From contig JAZKJV010006046.1 in the NCBI GenBank assembly GCA_037367405.1, positions 62,001 through 126,000 of the forward strand: a stretch of 64,000 nt of DNA. Reading direction: 5' to 3'. This stretch comes from Ottelia alismoides. Taxonomy: Eukaryota > Streptophyta > Magnoliopsida > Alismatales > Hydrocharitaceae. Shown piece after piece: positions 1-10,289 of the stretch (position 1 is the first letter of the stretch; every line of letters starts with the position of its first letter). Under the pieces are notes generated by a model that ran no database searches, was not told where the DNA came from, and worked only from the letters and a program-made list of their open reading frames with translations. Both the position numbers and the translations under genes were made by a program.

Positions 1-67
1 TATGACTAGAACATGAGTGTGGGTTTAAAGATTAGCCCATTAATGGCTCTTTGGCTTAGTGGGAGGT
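1..67 (+). mobile_element. Copia element C, 3' end of internal region with polypurine tract
   Basis: This stretch matches the end of the internal region of copia element B (34406-34472), including the shared phrase gattagcccattaatggctc. It ends in the purine-rich tagtgggaggt, where plus-strand DNA synthesis would start, directly before an LTR that begins TGTTGG. The rest of element C lies off the left edge. Confidence 0.75.
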
Positions 68-1292
68 TGTTGGACATGCGAGCCTTCAATGACGCATTAT
101 GCAATAAATTTTATAGCAAACCATTCCATAATTTGAAATAAAGAATAACTAATTTTCATAATAGGTCCCTCTTTACAATTAGGGTTATGTACCATGGCCA
201 TCTTAATGATCATACAGTTATTGATTCAAATCTTCAATCATACAGGCTGGTTCTTGGATGATATCTAAAGAGTTAGATTGAGGAATCATCAAGCACTATC
301 AAGTGATTATTAAGAAAAGATCTCCAGTCTGAGAAGGATATGGCAATCCATCTCTAAAGGTTGCTATCTGACCGACCTCTAGATATAGGTCCTCTGCATA
401 TGAATATAGATTCATAGGTGTTAGATAAGTTAGGTGAAAGAGTTGACTTAACGAGATCGAGATAACCAAGACCTATGTCATATACTGTCATGATATAGGC
501 ACGAATTCTCTGATCGAAGACAGATGTGTTACTATATATCTGAATATGTACATTTAGCAAAATTTTAAGTTAGTGAACTAATCAAGGTCTATATACCGAC
601 AAGCTAGTGTACATACGAGGGCATATGAGTAATACAATCTCTCAAAGTGATCATACAGGTTCATTACTGAACCAGAAGACATGAGCTCGCACATAAGATA
701 TTGGTCTCAAACTCCATACATGGTCGTCTTACTTTGGAAGCATGACATGAATTTATAGGTTTGATATATGCTTTTGGAAAGTATATGATCGATACCAACT
801 CCCAATGAACAAATGAGAAACTTAATGATAAAATCCTGAAGAAGGCAATATAAATATGATCTAATACTTCAGTTTTGATCTAGGTCTTCCAGTATGCAAG
901 ATGTATGGGTATTAGGAATACTCTAGAGTAATTTAATCATAAACGATTGTATAACCACGATACATCCATTCCGAGAGAGTGATGAAATAGTTTTAGATTT
1001 TAGTGACTCCTCTCAGTAGATCAATAAATTAATCTTAGTCCAAATGTTAAACATTGATTTGAATGTCATTCGGATGCAATGAGAAGAGAAGATCTATAGT
1101 TTGATTTCATCAAACATCTATGAGAGGTTCCCGAGATCTGGATTTGAGATATGATCTAAACCCAAGTTACTATACATTGAATGTACAATCACCATGTCCT
1201 TATCTCCAAGTATCTACAGAGTAATCACATTGTTCTTGAAAGATTTTAAGAATAAATCAATTGTTGATAATGTATCTGAGCAACTAATATTA

Positions 1293-1340
1293 GATAATTA
1301 AATATGATTTAATTATCCCGAATAATGTGAATATTATTCG
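1293..1340. repeat. Two adjacent perfect inverted repeats in copia LTR C
   Basis: First repeat: arms gataattaaat (1293-1303) and atttaattatc (1307-1317) around ATG. Second: arms cgaataat (1319-1326) and attattcg (1333-1340) around gtgaat. They are the start of a longer run of similar repeats seen also at 27791-28162 and about 35753-36135 in element B. Confidence 0.8.
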
Positions 1341-1933
1341 TATTATTTTCGACACATGAGAATTGGCATCTAAGATAATTAAATATGATTTAGTATCAAA
1401 GATGTGATTAAAATGGATATCACTACCCATAATAATCATAAATATAATAAATATGATTTATAATGTAATGGAGAGAGATAATTATAAATAGGATTTACAA
1501 ATTCAATTCTGATGTGAAGTGGATTCACATTGTATAATTAATTGTAAATGTAATTTACATTTTAATGGCTAGTTGAATTTAGTTCATAGTTGTCAATGGT
1601 TTTGTTTGCAATTATCACAAACAATTTAAAATAAATATTTGATGATATTTTGTTGAAAAAAGATTCCATGAATTAAGGTTTAATGCAATAAGATTACAAT
1701 AGGATTGGAGAGATTTCTTTCCAATCAAGGGGGGTTGTCCACCTTGATTACAAGGGAAGGAGGATTTCTCCTTTCCCTTTTAATAAAAGGTGGAGGTTTA
1801 GTCCTATTCCACTCATGAGAATCTTGATTTAATTTGAAACTAAATATGTTAAGGTTATTTACAATATATATATTTTATTTTAAATTAATTAATTATTTTA
1901 GTATATATACAACATCTCCACCATCTAATTTAG

Positions 1934-1941
1934 TATAAAAG
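1934..1941 (+). promoter_or_regulatory. TATA box of copia LTR C
   Basis: TATAAAAG lies in the right half of the LTR, at a position comparable to TATAAATAG in the 3' LTR of element B. Element A is inserted about 45 bp downstream, so any transcript from here would run into element A. Confidence 0.45.
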
Positions 1942-1982
1942 AAAGGGTTGACCTAGCCTTTTCTTTTACACAACTCGCATAT

Positions 1983-1987
1983 AATTG
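1983..1987. repeat. Target-site duplication of element A, left copy
   Basis: AATTG directly precedes the 5' LTR start; the identical AATTG follows the 3' LTR at 19102-19106. Five bp is the usual Ty3/gypsy duplication length. Confidence 0.9.
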
Positions 1988-2765
1988 TGATGAATCCTCA
2001 TTCATCACTTTATTCTTTTATTTTAGCTAAAAACCTGTGCAAAACACCATGTATATTTGTGTAAATATAATAAATTGACAAAATACGTGCATTGTGTAAA
2101 TAATAATAATTGGCATGTTTTTGTACAAAAATAAAAGAATAAAGAAATAAAAAAAAGAGGGAAATATTTAGAATAAATATTGAGTGACCTAATCCCAAGG
2201 GAGGGCTCAGCATGGGCTTGATCGCAAAAGAAACCAAGTAGATGGAGATAGGGTCAATCATGCTTGTACATACACTTGTATATAAATAATTTTATTTTCC
2301 TCAAAATAAAATGAAAATATGTTTTAGAACCTTGTACATATTTATAAAAATAAAATAAAAATTAGAAAATTAAAAATACCAAAAATACAATCCACACCTT
2401 GTATATATACCATGTACATATATATAGATTTATTTAGTTAACTAATGTAAATAAATCATAAAAATAAAATAAAAATATCTTTTTATTCCAAATTTTATGT
2501 TATAAAAAATAAAATATAAAATTGGAATAATTATACAAAAATAAACAATTAAAAATAGAAATAAAAAATCCATTTGTAAATATACATATATATAATAATA
2601 ATATAATGTAAATACCTAATTTATTTTAAAAAAAAATAAATAAAAATCACTAAAAAATTCTTTGAAAATAAATAAATATTTTTCATTTTGTAAATATTTT
2701 GAAACAAGGTCATTTTCTATTTTTAATTGAATTTCCAAATATTTAACAAATCCTGCATTCTGATT

Positions 2766-2807
2766 GGTCCACGGGGGATGTTGACCCCCAGTCAACCCCC
2801 CTGGACC
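2766..2807. promoter_or_regulatory. Nested palindromic W-box module in U3 of element A 5' LTR
   Basis: Outer arms GGTCCA (2766-2771) and TGGACC (2802-2807) enclose inner arms GTTGAC (2780-2785) and GTCAAC (2791-2796). TTGAC is the core of the W-box bound by plant WRKY factors. It lies about 190 bp upstream of the TATA box. The same arrangement occurs in the other Athila-like LTRs of the window. Confidence 0.55.
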
Positions 2808-2995
2808 ACTCCACCCGGATCCATGTTCGAGTGCCCGACTTCTCCAAAATTTCCCAATTCGACCCGACCTCTATTCTCCCAAACCCAGGGCCCCAATTAC
2901 AGCTCCCATATCCATGATTCAGCGCCCGGGCAGGTTTTTAGGGATCCATGCATTGATCCGCGTTCCCCACTCCCACCTTCTCAAACCTGCACCAT

Positions 2996-3002
2996 TATAA
3001 AG
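2996..3002 (+). promoter_or_regulatory. TATA box of element A 5' LTR
   Basis: TATAAAG at the start of the GC-rich block, conserved in the 3' LTR (16793-16799). A transcription start about 30 bp downstream is inferred. Confidence 0.6.
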
Positions 3003-3964
3003 TCTCAGCTCCGCCGCACTTTTCTCTCATCTTTGGACATCATCTTCCAGTCCCAGGACCTCCATTCATCTCCCTAGAGTGACAGTTATCGGAGGAGAGT
3101 GTCGCAGCGAGGAGTGAGGGACTGCAACCATTGATCCAGCGACCTTCGTCGCCGTGCTCCGCCACCGCGCGAGCTGAGCCTCTGGACTTGATGAGCCATC
3201 GAGGCAAAGACCCCAGGAGCTTCCTTAGCCCCATCACAGTCGACCTCGACCATCAGGTACTCCCGATTCCCCTTAGGTTTGCTTAATTTCAGAAACCCCA
3301 AATTTGCACCGCCGGCCTTCGCCGGCCGATTCACTAAGCTCCGACCACCCATCTGATCACCCGACCCCCTAGTCACCCTCATGAGACTCCTCTCCACCTT
3401 CTCCGTACTTCCGATCATCTTGGTTCGTCCCGAAACCAAGGCTCGAGTCTCCTTCACTGTCGCTTCGCCGGAGACCCCCGCTCCGCCTCACTCCGATACC
3501 CCCTTCGCCCGTTAACGGGTTGAGGTACTTTGCCCTCGACCCAGCTATCGTTATGTGCATCTTGCAGGTCAAATCGACCTCATCTGGAGATTGAGTCATT
3601 CGAGCATAGCAGCTCCGAGCCACCTTCGTCGCCGGAGCTCTCCGGAGCTCCTCAGCCACATCAGAGCATCTCTGGAGCTGCGGACCATCGTGGCCGATCT
3701 ATTCCCCATCTCAGCACTCCGGAGGAGCCCTCCACCGCGTGTACTGTGCCGGCAAAGTTCGTCGGTGAGCTGTTCTTGGAGGATCTCCAGCTACCGTCCG
3801 ATCAGCCCCCTTCATCTAGATTAGATCGTGACCATCCATCAACGAGAGATAGCTTCCCTCCGATCCATCAGGGTTGTATCCAGACCGTCCATCAGCGAAG
3901 AGGCGCCTGCTGTTCTCAGCCGTTAGATCTCCACGCGGCGCTTCCTTGTCCGTCGATCATAATA

Positions 3965-4345
3965 ATAGGGGTAATTTCACTTAGGCCCCTGTCATTTTCT
4001 TATTTGTCGTTTAGTCCTGTAAATAGTTTTAGTAGTTATTTTTATTTTGGAACATTTGCATCTAGGACCTTAGGCTTTTAATATTTGCAAAATAGTCCCT
4101 ATTTATGTGAGACACGTGCATCGATACGTGAGGGTGTGGTTAAATTGCACTTTTATCCTCGAACTTTTCTGTTGTTAATGTTTGCATCTTTTTAAATAAG
4201 AATTACACTTATACCCTACCGTGTCTGAATCACATGCTGCGCTCGTGCTTTATTGGGATTTTTGCATAAGGGCCCCTGGGCTTTCTTTATTTGTTACCAT
4301 TTGTCCCATAAAGTATGTTTCTTTGCAAATAGGTCCTTATTTGTT
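3965..4345 (+). repeat. Degenerate motif array (TTTGCA ... TAGGTCC) in LTR of element A
   Basis: About eight irregular copies of a phrase combining TTTGCA or ATTGCA/ATTACA with a following TAGG(T/C)CC, TAGTCCC or TACCC, for example catttgcatctaggacct and tttgcaaaatagtccct, spaced about 30-60 bp. The same style occurs in the E LTRs and, on the other strand, in solo LTR F. Function unknown. Confidence 0.5.
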
Positions 4346-5127
4346 GTGTGCCTTGTTTTGATTGAATAAAATAGCAAATAAACTTCAAATTAGGTGAAAT
4401 TTGGAAACATGGCTCTTGCCACTGTGTAAAAAATTTCCCTAAATTCTTGGGACATTTTTGAGACTTTTTGTTATTTTTAAAAAATCAAAAACATCGATTT
4501 TTATCACTGTCTAGCATAGAAAATCAAAGAAAAATATAAAAATTCCTTTAAAAATCCCAAAAAAATTTATGATTGTTTGTTTTGCTGTTTATTAGCTTCT
4601 ATCCAATTTTTGTGCCTTTTGGATTTATAAAAACCAAATAAATTAAAAAAAATTAAAAACCTTATAAAAATTCTAAAACATTTTTTAAAATTTAAAAAAT
4701 TGCAAACACTCTTTTTCTGTAATTTAGTTTTTGCATTTACTTTGCTAAAAATTACAATTAGATTTTATATGTCAATTATATATTTTTAATTGGCCTTTCA
4801 AATCTGACTGTACATATTGCTACTGTATTCCCCTTCTTGATTTTTACAAAATTAACAAAAAATTGAAAAATTTGGAAAGATTCTCCAAAAACACTTGAAA
4901 AGATAGAAAACACAAAAACAATTTTTAAAAGATATTCTAACCTTTTTTGGAGTGTTTTATAAATACTTGTTTTGTGCCTTGTCCATTTGTTTTATATTTT
5001 CCCTTATAATTAAAATACTAAAAAATAAAAAAGAATTAAAAATCCACCAAAAAGATTTTTGTTTATTTTTTTATTTTAAGACTACTTCATAGGTCGTCTC
5101 GGCCATCTCGTGCTCCTTGAGTCTGAC

Positions 5128-5159
5128 CTTGGTCGCTATACCAGGTTAATAAAATAGCG
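5128..5159 (+). promoter_or_regulatory. Potential poly(A)-signal pseudoknot, element A 5' LTR
   Basis: CTTGGT (5128-5133) can pair with ACCAGG (5140-5145), using one G-U pair. The enclosed loop CGCTAT (5134-5139) is complementary to ATAGCG (5154-5159) downstream. The connecting loop contains AATAAA (5148-5153). This is the layout of an H-type pseudoknot. The same elements recur in the 3' LTR and in both E LTRs. Confidence 0.5.
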
Positions 5160-5306
5160 AGGACCGCTTCGTGATTTATTGATTTTATCTTTGATTTGGT
5201 GGTTCCTTTATTTTTCTTGTTGAGTCCGAGTCGAGAGGTTGAGGTCGCAACGACAATTGATACCTATCTCCCTTAGCTTCTCGGATCATCTGGGGCCTCA
5301 TCAGAA

Positions 5307-5324
5307 TGGCTCCGTTGCCGGGGA
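5307..5324 (+). other. Primer binding site, tRNA-Asp type
   Basis: TGGCTCCGTTGCCGGGGA starts 3 bases after the 5' LTR. It differs at one base from TGGCGCCGTTGCCGGGGA, the known Athila primer site complementary to the 3' end of plant tRNA-Asp. It would prime minus-strand DNA synthesis. Confidence 0.88.
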
Positions 5325-6868
5325 GCACGACTTAGTAGTCATTGTCTTTCGATTTTTGTTCAATTTTGTTTTTCGCAGCTTTTTCCATGGCTTTTCGGTT
5401 TTCTGTGGCTTTTCGCAGCTTTCTGATTTCCTCTATTTTTATTTTATTTTATTTTATTTTGTTTTGTTTTGTTTGGTTTTTGTGTGTTTATTTTATTTTA
5501 TTTTTACATATAGTTTGTCTTGGTTTCTTTTATTACTTTTCCTTTATTTTTATAATAACTTAGTTTGACACTTCTCTCTATTTTCTTGCAAGGGGCTCGA
5601 GGACCAAGGCAGCTCTTCTCGAAGAGCCGACGCAACCACGAGATTCGGAGGTGGTTCCCTTCTACACGGAGCCACAGGAAAGCACAAGGAGATGAGTAGG
5701 AGTGCGGGAGTGTAGTTAGGATAACTTAGTTTTCTTTTCAGATTATTATTAATAGTAATAATATAGGGACAGGACTTGGACTTGGTGATTTACCCGGAGT
5801 CTGTTTCGCCGAGCACCGATGTGCTCGGAGGACCTCACCGAGTTTTTCACCGGTTTCTCGCGTTTTTTCGATTTTTATTTTCTTTTTAACTGCTTAGATG
5901 ATTTTCGCGATTTTGGCCTTAGCTTAGGATTTTTTGTTGATTGAGCTGTAATAATTACGATCCAAACACTTAATTATCTGCTTGTACCTATTAGAGCGTA
6001 AGTGGACCTAATTAAAAATTAATAAAGAAAAAGCTAACTTAGTCTCTTGAGGGGTCACGCGCCGCTAGAGGTCGTATACAACGCTGGCAGGACCCGTTGT
6101 GGTGGGCACCGATCGGCATCCGAGACCGGACACCGACCCCTCCTGTTGTCCCGTTAGTCAACGGTTCTCTCCGTGTAGAAATTTCTCGTTAAGGCCGGAT
6201 TCTCGTACATTATATAGGTAGTTTTATTACAGTATTTACATTTATGCGCGGATCACTTTGCATGTAGACTGCTGGAGTCAGGTACACATCTCTTACTCTG
6301 CATGCATCATTAATTTTATCACGCATCAGCTTTTTCGTCTTCTCCCAATGTTTTCTGGACTTAAAATAATCAGGAGAACCCGAAAAAAATGTTAGGCGTT
6401 GTTTGCTTAGAAAAATACCTAAAAAAGAAAAACTATAAAATTGGGACTGCTAAACACACTTGACCCTAAAAGACACCTCACCATAAAAATTTTGTCTTGG
6501 GGAGAGCAACCCCCTCATTGTCTGGTTTGTATGAGCGAGAGAGCGATCCGCACCCTAGGCTAGAGTCACATCTGACCCCTTTTCAGACTACTGCTTTTGG
6601 GCTAGTCGTTCTCCAGTGAGGATCGCTCCGGTCTCCAGTAAAGCGGGCCGCGATATCCTTAACAGAGCGAGCCGATCGGGTAGTCGGTAAACGGTCCGCA
6701 GCTTGTACTAGCTGGGAAAGATCTAGTTCGGGATCGGGACAGTCTCCTGGGGGCGTCGGATTCCTACCAGATCGCTAACCGCTCTGATATCCTGACTTGA
6801 TCACCTAAATAAAAATTGACAAGATAAATTGACCGAACTCTCACAGTCTTCAGCTCTGTGTTGAGTAG
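5325..6868 (+). other. Untranslated leader of element A
   Basis: No convincing frame. Low-complexity T-rich tracts (5342-5560) are followed by mixed GC-rich blocks. A perfect inverted repeat, gctcttc (5612-5618) and gaagagc (5621-5627), sits about 300 bp after the primer site, where packaging or dimerisation signals are found in retroelements; that role is only a guess. Confidence 0.6.
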
Positions 6869-9860
6869 GTGAACTTGGGGTTTGTTTGCTCATCTTGTGT
6901 GTTTCCAGATCTCATCCGCCCGACTCGCCAGATCAGGATGATGGGCAGGAGGTCTCTTAGGCAGCCTCTAGCTGCACTGCTTTTTAGCACTCCAGCCCAT
7001 TCATCTAGGTTGGTTCGTGAGAGCCGAGATCCGCTCTCCAAACCCGAGTTCGATTTTGCTATGTTCCCCCTTGACCACCCTTCTACCATTCTTGAGATGC
7101 CAGTGCCAGATGAGATACAATAGATAGATTTATCGGCGCCTGAGTTTGGGTCTTTTGCCTTTGCAGAGACCATGGCCGGCAGCAGCGATGACCGCACTGG
7201 AGGTCCTCGAGCAGAGCAGACCTACGTCCTGGACCAGGGTGCGATCAACAACACCTTAATAGCCTCCCTCGAGACGATGCAGTAGCAGATTAGGGATTAT
7301 GGGGATTTTATGGTTGAGATGAGGAGAGAGATGGAGCGGATGAGAGCCGACCACGAGCAACAGAGAGCCGCAGGAGGCAGGCCAGAGATACCCGATCGGC
7401 CCGATGAGCCAGCCCAGCAGGCAATAGCAGCCGCAACAGCAGAAGCAACAGCATGAGCCAGACCGATGCGGGAGTTGCACAACCCCGGATCGACACTGAC
7501 ACACCGATGGGTGGTGCTTCCGGCGATCGTGGGGGACTTCAAGTTCCCCCTACAGACACTTCAGATCCTCCCCCGCTTCCACGGGCTCGCTACTGAGGAG
7601 CCCCATCTACATCTCTAGGAGTTCGAGATGATCTGCAGCACTATCCACGATCAGCAGGTGGACGAGGACACTATCCGGATGATTGCCTTCCCTTTCTCCC
7701 TCGCTGACAGAGCAACCAACTGACTGAAGCATTTAGGGAGATTTGTGTACACCTGGGAGCAGCTCCGCACCTAGTACTTGAACAAGTACTATCCACTCAG
7801 GCGGACCAATGCAGCGAGGACCCTGATCATCAACTTCTCTATGCTCCCCAACGAGCAGTTTCACGAGGCACGGGATAGGTTTAGGGAGCTTACAGACAGA
7901 TGCCCGCACCACGACATCACGAAGCCGAACCTAGTTCAAAGCTTCTTCTGCGGGTTGACACCAGAGCTGCAGGGCCTGGTGAATGCTTCTTGTGGCGGTT
8001 CCTACTTCACCAAGGATGAGGATCAGGTCTGGGCCATCTACGAGGAGATGGCTGAGAACTATACAGTGATGTCCCAGACCCGCCTTTACACTGAGGGATG
8101 CCCCCAGCCACAAATCGTGCAGTACCAGAGGAAAGCACGGGTCGATGTCGGTCCTTCCACTTCGTCTACGACAACCGTACAGGCCGAGTCCACAGCCGCA
8201 GACATGGGCATCATCAGCGAGAAGCTTGAAAGAATTGAGCTTATAGAGAAGAAGCAGTGCCAGGGCATGACGTAGATCGATCAGATGACATAGACGCTGA
8301 GTGACCTGAAGACACAGATCATGTGTCTCCAGGAGGCACAGACAGCTTCTCAGCCCCGTCTTAGGACACGAGGAGATCCGAGCAACGGCGGTAGTTCGTC
8401 CCGGTCTTCCAGTCAGCCTCGACAGGTTCACCATGTCCAGGTGGAGTCCTACCAGTAGCCGCAACAGCCTTACCAGTCACCACCATCCCCAGACACTCAG
8501 ATGGTGGTTTACCAGTCGGATCATCCTCTGGCAGTACTTCCCCTGCCTTCGTACGAGCAGGAGACGTTGATGGATGTCAACGGGATTTGGTACGACCGAC
8601 CCCAACCCGGTATCTGACGAGACCATCCCAAATTCCGCTGGTCGGTCGGTGATTCCCAGCAGCAGCCTCCAGCTCAGGGTGGCCAGTACGGCCAGCAGCG
8701 TGAGTAGCACCAGCAACAACAACCCCTAGTACAACAACAACAGTCATACTATTACCAGCAGTATGGTCCTCGTCCCTATCAGCAGGGACCATCTTGGAGG
8801 CGAGAGCAGCCTCATCAGCCACAGTATCATCATCAGCAGTACCCCTCTCACCCTCACCATTAGCAGCAGCAACCTCACTACCAGCGAGGCTACCCGTCAG
8901 GTTCTCATGGGCCGACCTATGAGAACCCCACCTTAGATGAGTTAGCCCACCTCATGACCGAGCAGCATGCCACATATCGATGGGAGATGGACGAGTTCCA
9001 TCAGGAGATGAGGGAGATCATGAGAGGGAAGGCTGCCATCCCTGCCCAGATTGAGCTGAATCCCAACAACCTCAAGAGGAAGTTTTTAGAGTTCACTGAG
9101 ATTATCACTCCTAGTGCTTCACTTGGTGATATGTCTGCATACATGTTTGATGTTGAATTTATTACACTTAGGAGTGGTAGGATGCCAGCAGGCGGCACCT
9201 TGTCTGAGCGATGACCAGATGCCACTTCAGGAGCGCCAGGCGAGGAGAGGAGCGGTGCTGAAGCCGCTAGAGATGATGGCGGTGGTACTGACGCCACCAC
9301 GGATGTTGATCCAGCTGACGGTACTGAGGCCGTCGTTTCATCTGATGGAGGAGGTGGTACTTATGCCACCAGATGCGATGCCGAGCCAGAGCACGGTACC
9401 GATGCCACACGTCCAGATGCCGAGGGTGGTGCTGAGGCCACCAACACTTCTACTGAGAGTCCTGTTGTTTTTCCATCTGTTCATGTACCTCAGGACATTT
9501 CTGTGAATAAAGGAAAGGGTTTATTTTATTCTGATCCACCTGGGGTGATTGATGATGTATGCGTGGATTCTGTCGTGCTTGAGCATCCTAGACCCTCTCC
9601 TAGTCCTTCATCTGAGAAGGACCCACCAGTCCCCTTTCCCCAAGCACTCCGCTTGGCTAAGGGGCAGAAAAAAGAAAATCCCAAAAAGAACCATCAGATA
9701 GAGTTCAGCCAGCAGATGATAGATTGATTCCACATACAACTGACTCTAGAGGAGGCCTTGGAGCACATACCTCTACTCCAGAGATCACTCAGAGACAGGA
9801 CCATTGTCAGGAGGAAGAGGAGGAACCACCAATCAGAGATACATGTTCTCACTCGTGCCA
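6869..9860 (+). pseudogene. gag: Element A gag, with C-terminal extension
   Basis: Gag is the structural protein of the virus-like particle. One reading frame runs from about 6869 to about 9860, broken by in-frame stops at 7121, 7283, 7616, 7721, 7772, 8273, 8291, 8456, 8615, 8705, 8861, 9212 and 9725. The best-preserved part (7778-8275) holds the Athila-type capsid region, with RFRELTDRCPHH and LVQSFFCGLTPELQG, preceded by LGRFVYTWEQL. A Gln/Tyr-rich stretch follows (about 8380-8930), then YMFDVEFITLRSGR and a tail with a short GGTDAT-like repeat (9264-9445). I see no CCHC zinc knuckle. Most stops are TAG where other copies or the context suggest CAG. The start codon is uncertain; ATG at 6869 or a later ATG near 6938 are both possible. 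Confidence 0.85.
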
Positions 9861-10289
9861 CTTGATTGTTTCACGATCCAGAACCGTCTGCCAGCCAAGA
9901 GGCCAGATGCAGGAGCCCCGTATGTCAGATGCAACATTCAGGAACAGAGGTTCGATCGTACTCTATTAGACAGCGGGTCTTCGATCAACCTACTTCCGGC
10001 AGCCCTACTTGACCGCTTCGAGTTGGGCCCTCTACGACAGAGCAGGACGGTCCTTCAGTTTGCTGATCGATCTGTCAAGAGGCCGAAGGGGTTGCTGAAG
10101 GACATTGTCGTCATGATTCAGGGCCTGAAATTCCCTATGGACTTCGTTGTGTTGGACATAGAGATCCCTGAGTCCGTGACCGATACCCCCATCATTTTCG
10201 GACGCCCGTTCTTGGCCACAGCCAAGGCAGTATCCGATCATGATAGCAGAAAGGTATACTTTGCATCGAGGGCAAGAGTGTACAAATAG
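9804..10289 (+). pseudogene. Element A aspartic protease region
   Basis: The protease would cleave the Gag-Pol polyprotein. The frame shifts by one near 9855-9870 relative to gag. The catalytic triad DSG is intact (codons 9969-9977) in LLDSGSSINLLP. ADRSVKRPKG and IIFGRPFLATAKA follow, the conserved C-terminal signature of plant gypsy proteases. Nothing critical is visibly missing inside this segment, but it is disconnected from gag by the frameshift and from RT by another frame change at about 10280. Confidence 0.85.

Larger units (their letters stand above)
68..1987 (+). repeat. Copia element C, 3' LTR, left part
   Basis: Starts TGTTGGACATGCGAGCC, the same LTR start as at 26488 and 34473, and follows those LTRs block by block for about 1.9 kb with clear divergence. 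The LTR is interrupted at 1987 by Athila-like element A and resumes at 19107. It carries short inverted repeats of the same type as element B. It contains no coding sequence; the short open frames in it are not shared with the other copies. Confidence 0.75.
1988..5303 (+). repeat. Element A 5' LTR (3.3 kb)
   Basis: Matches 15779-19101 over its length, with scattered substitutions and small indels (roughly one difference per 15-20 bases where I compared them), so the insertion is not recent. Contents in order: AT-rich U3, a palindromic TTGAC module (2766-2807), TATA box (2996-3002), a GC-rich block (about 2750-3960) likely to be the transcript start, an AT-rich block with recurring TTTGCA/TAGTCC phrases (about 3965-4345), and a structured end with AATAAA (5128-5159). 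Confidence 0.92.

Noticed and set aside
3530..4081. 183-codon open frame in the GC-rich part of the element A 5' LTR
   Set aside because: The equivalent frame in the 3' LTR (from 17328) breaks by frameshift after about 70 codons. Ser/Pro-rich composition follows from GC-rich sequence. I see it as transcript leader, not a gene.
5307..5324. tRNA gene fragment
   Set aside because: Only 18 bases, placed exactly after an LTR: it is a primer binding site complementary to a tRNA, not a tRNA gene.
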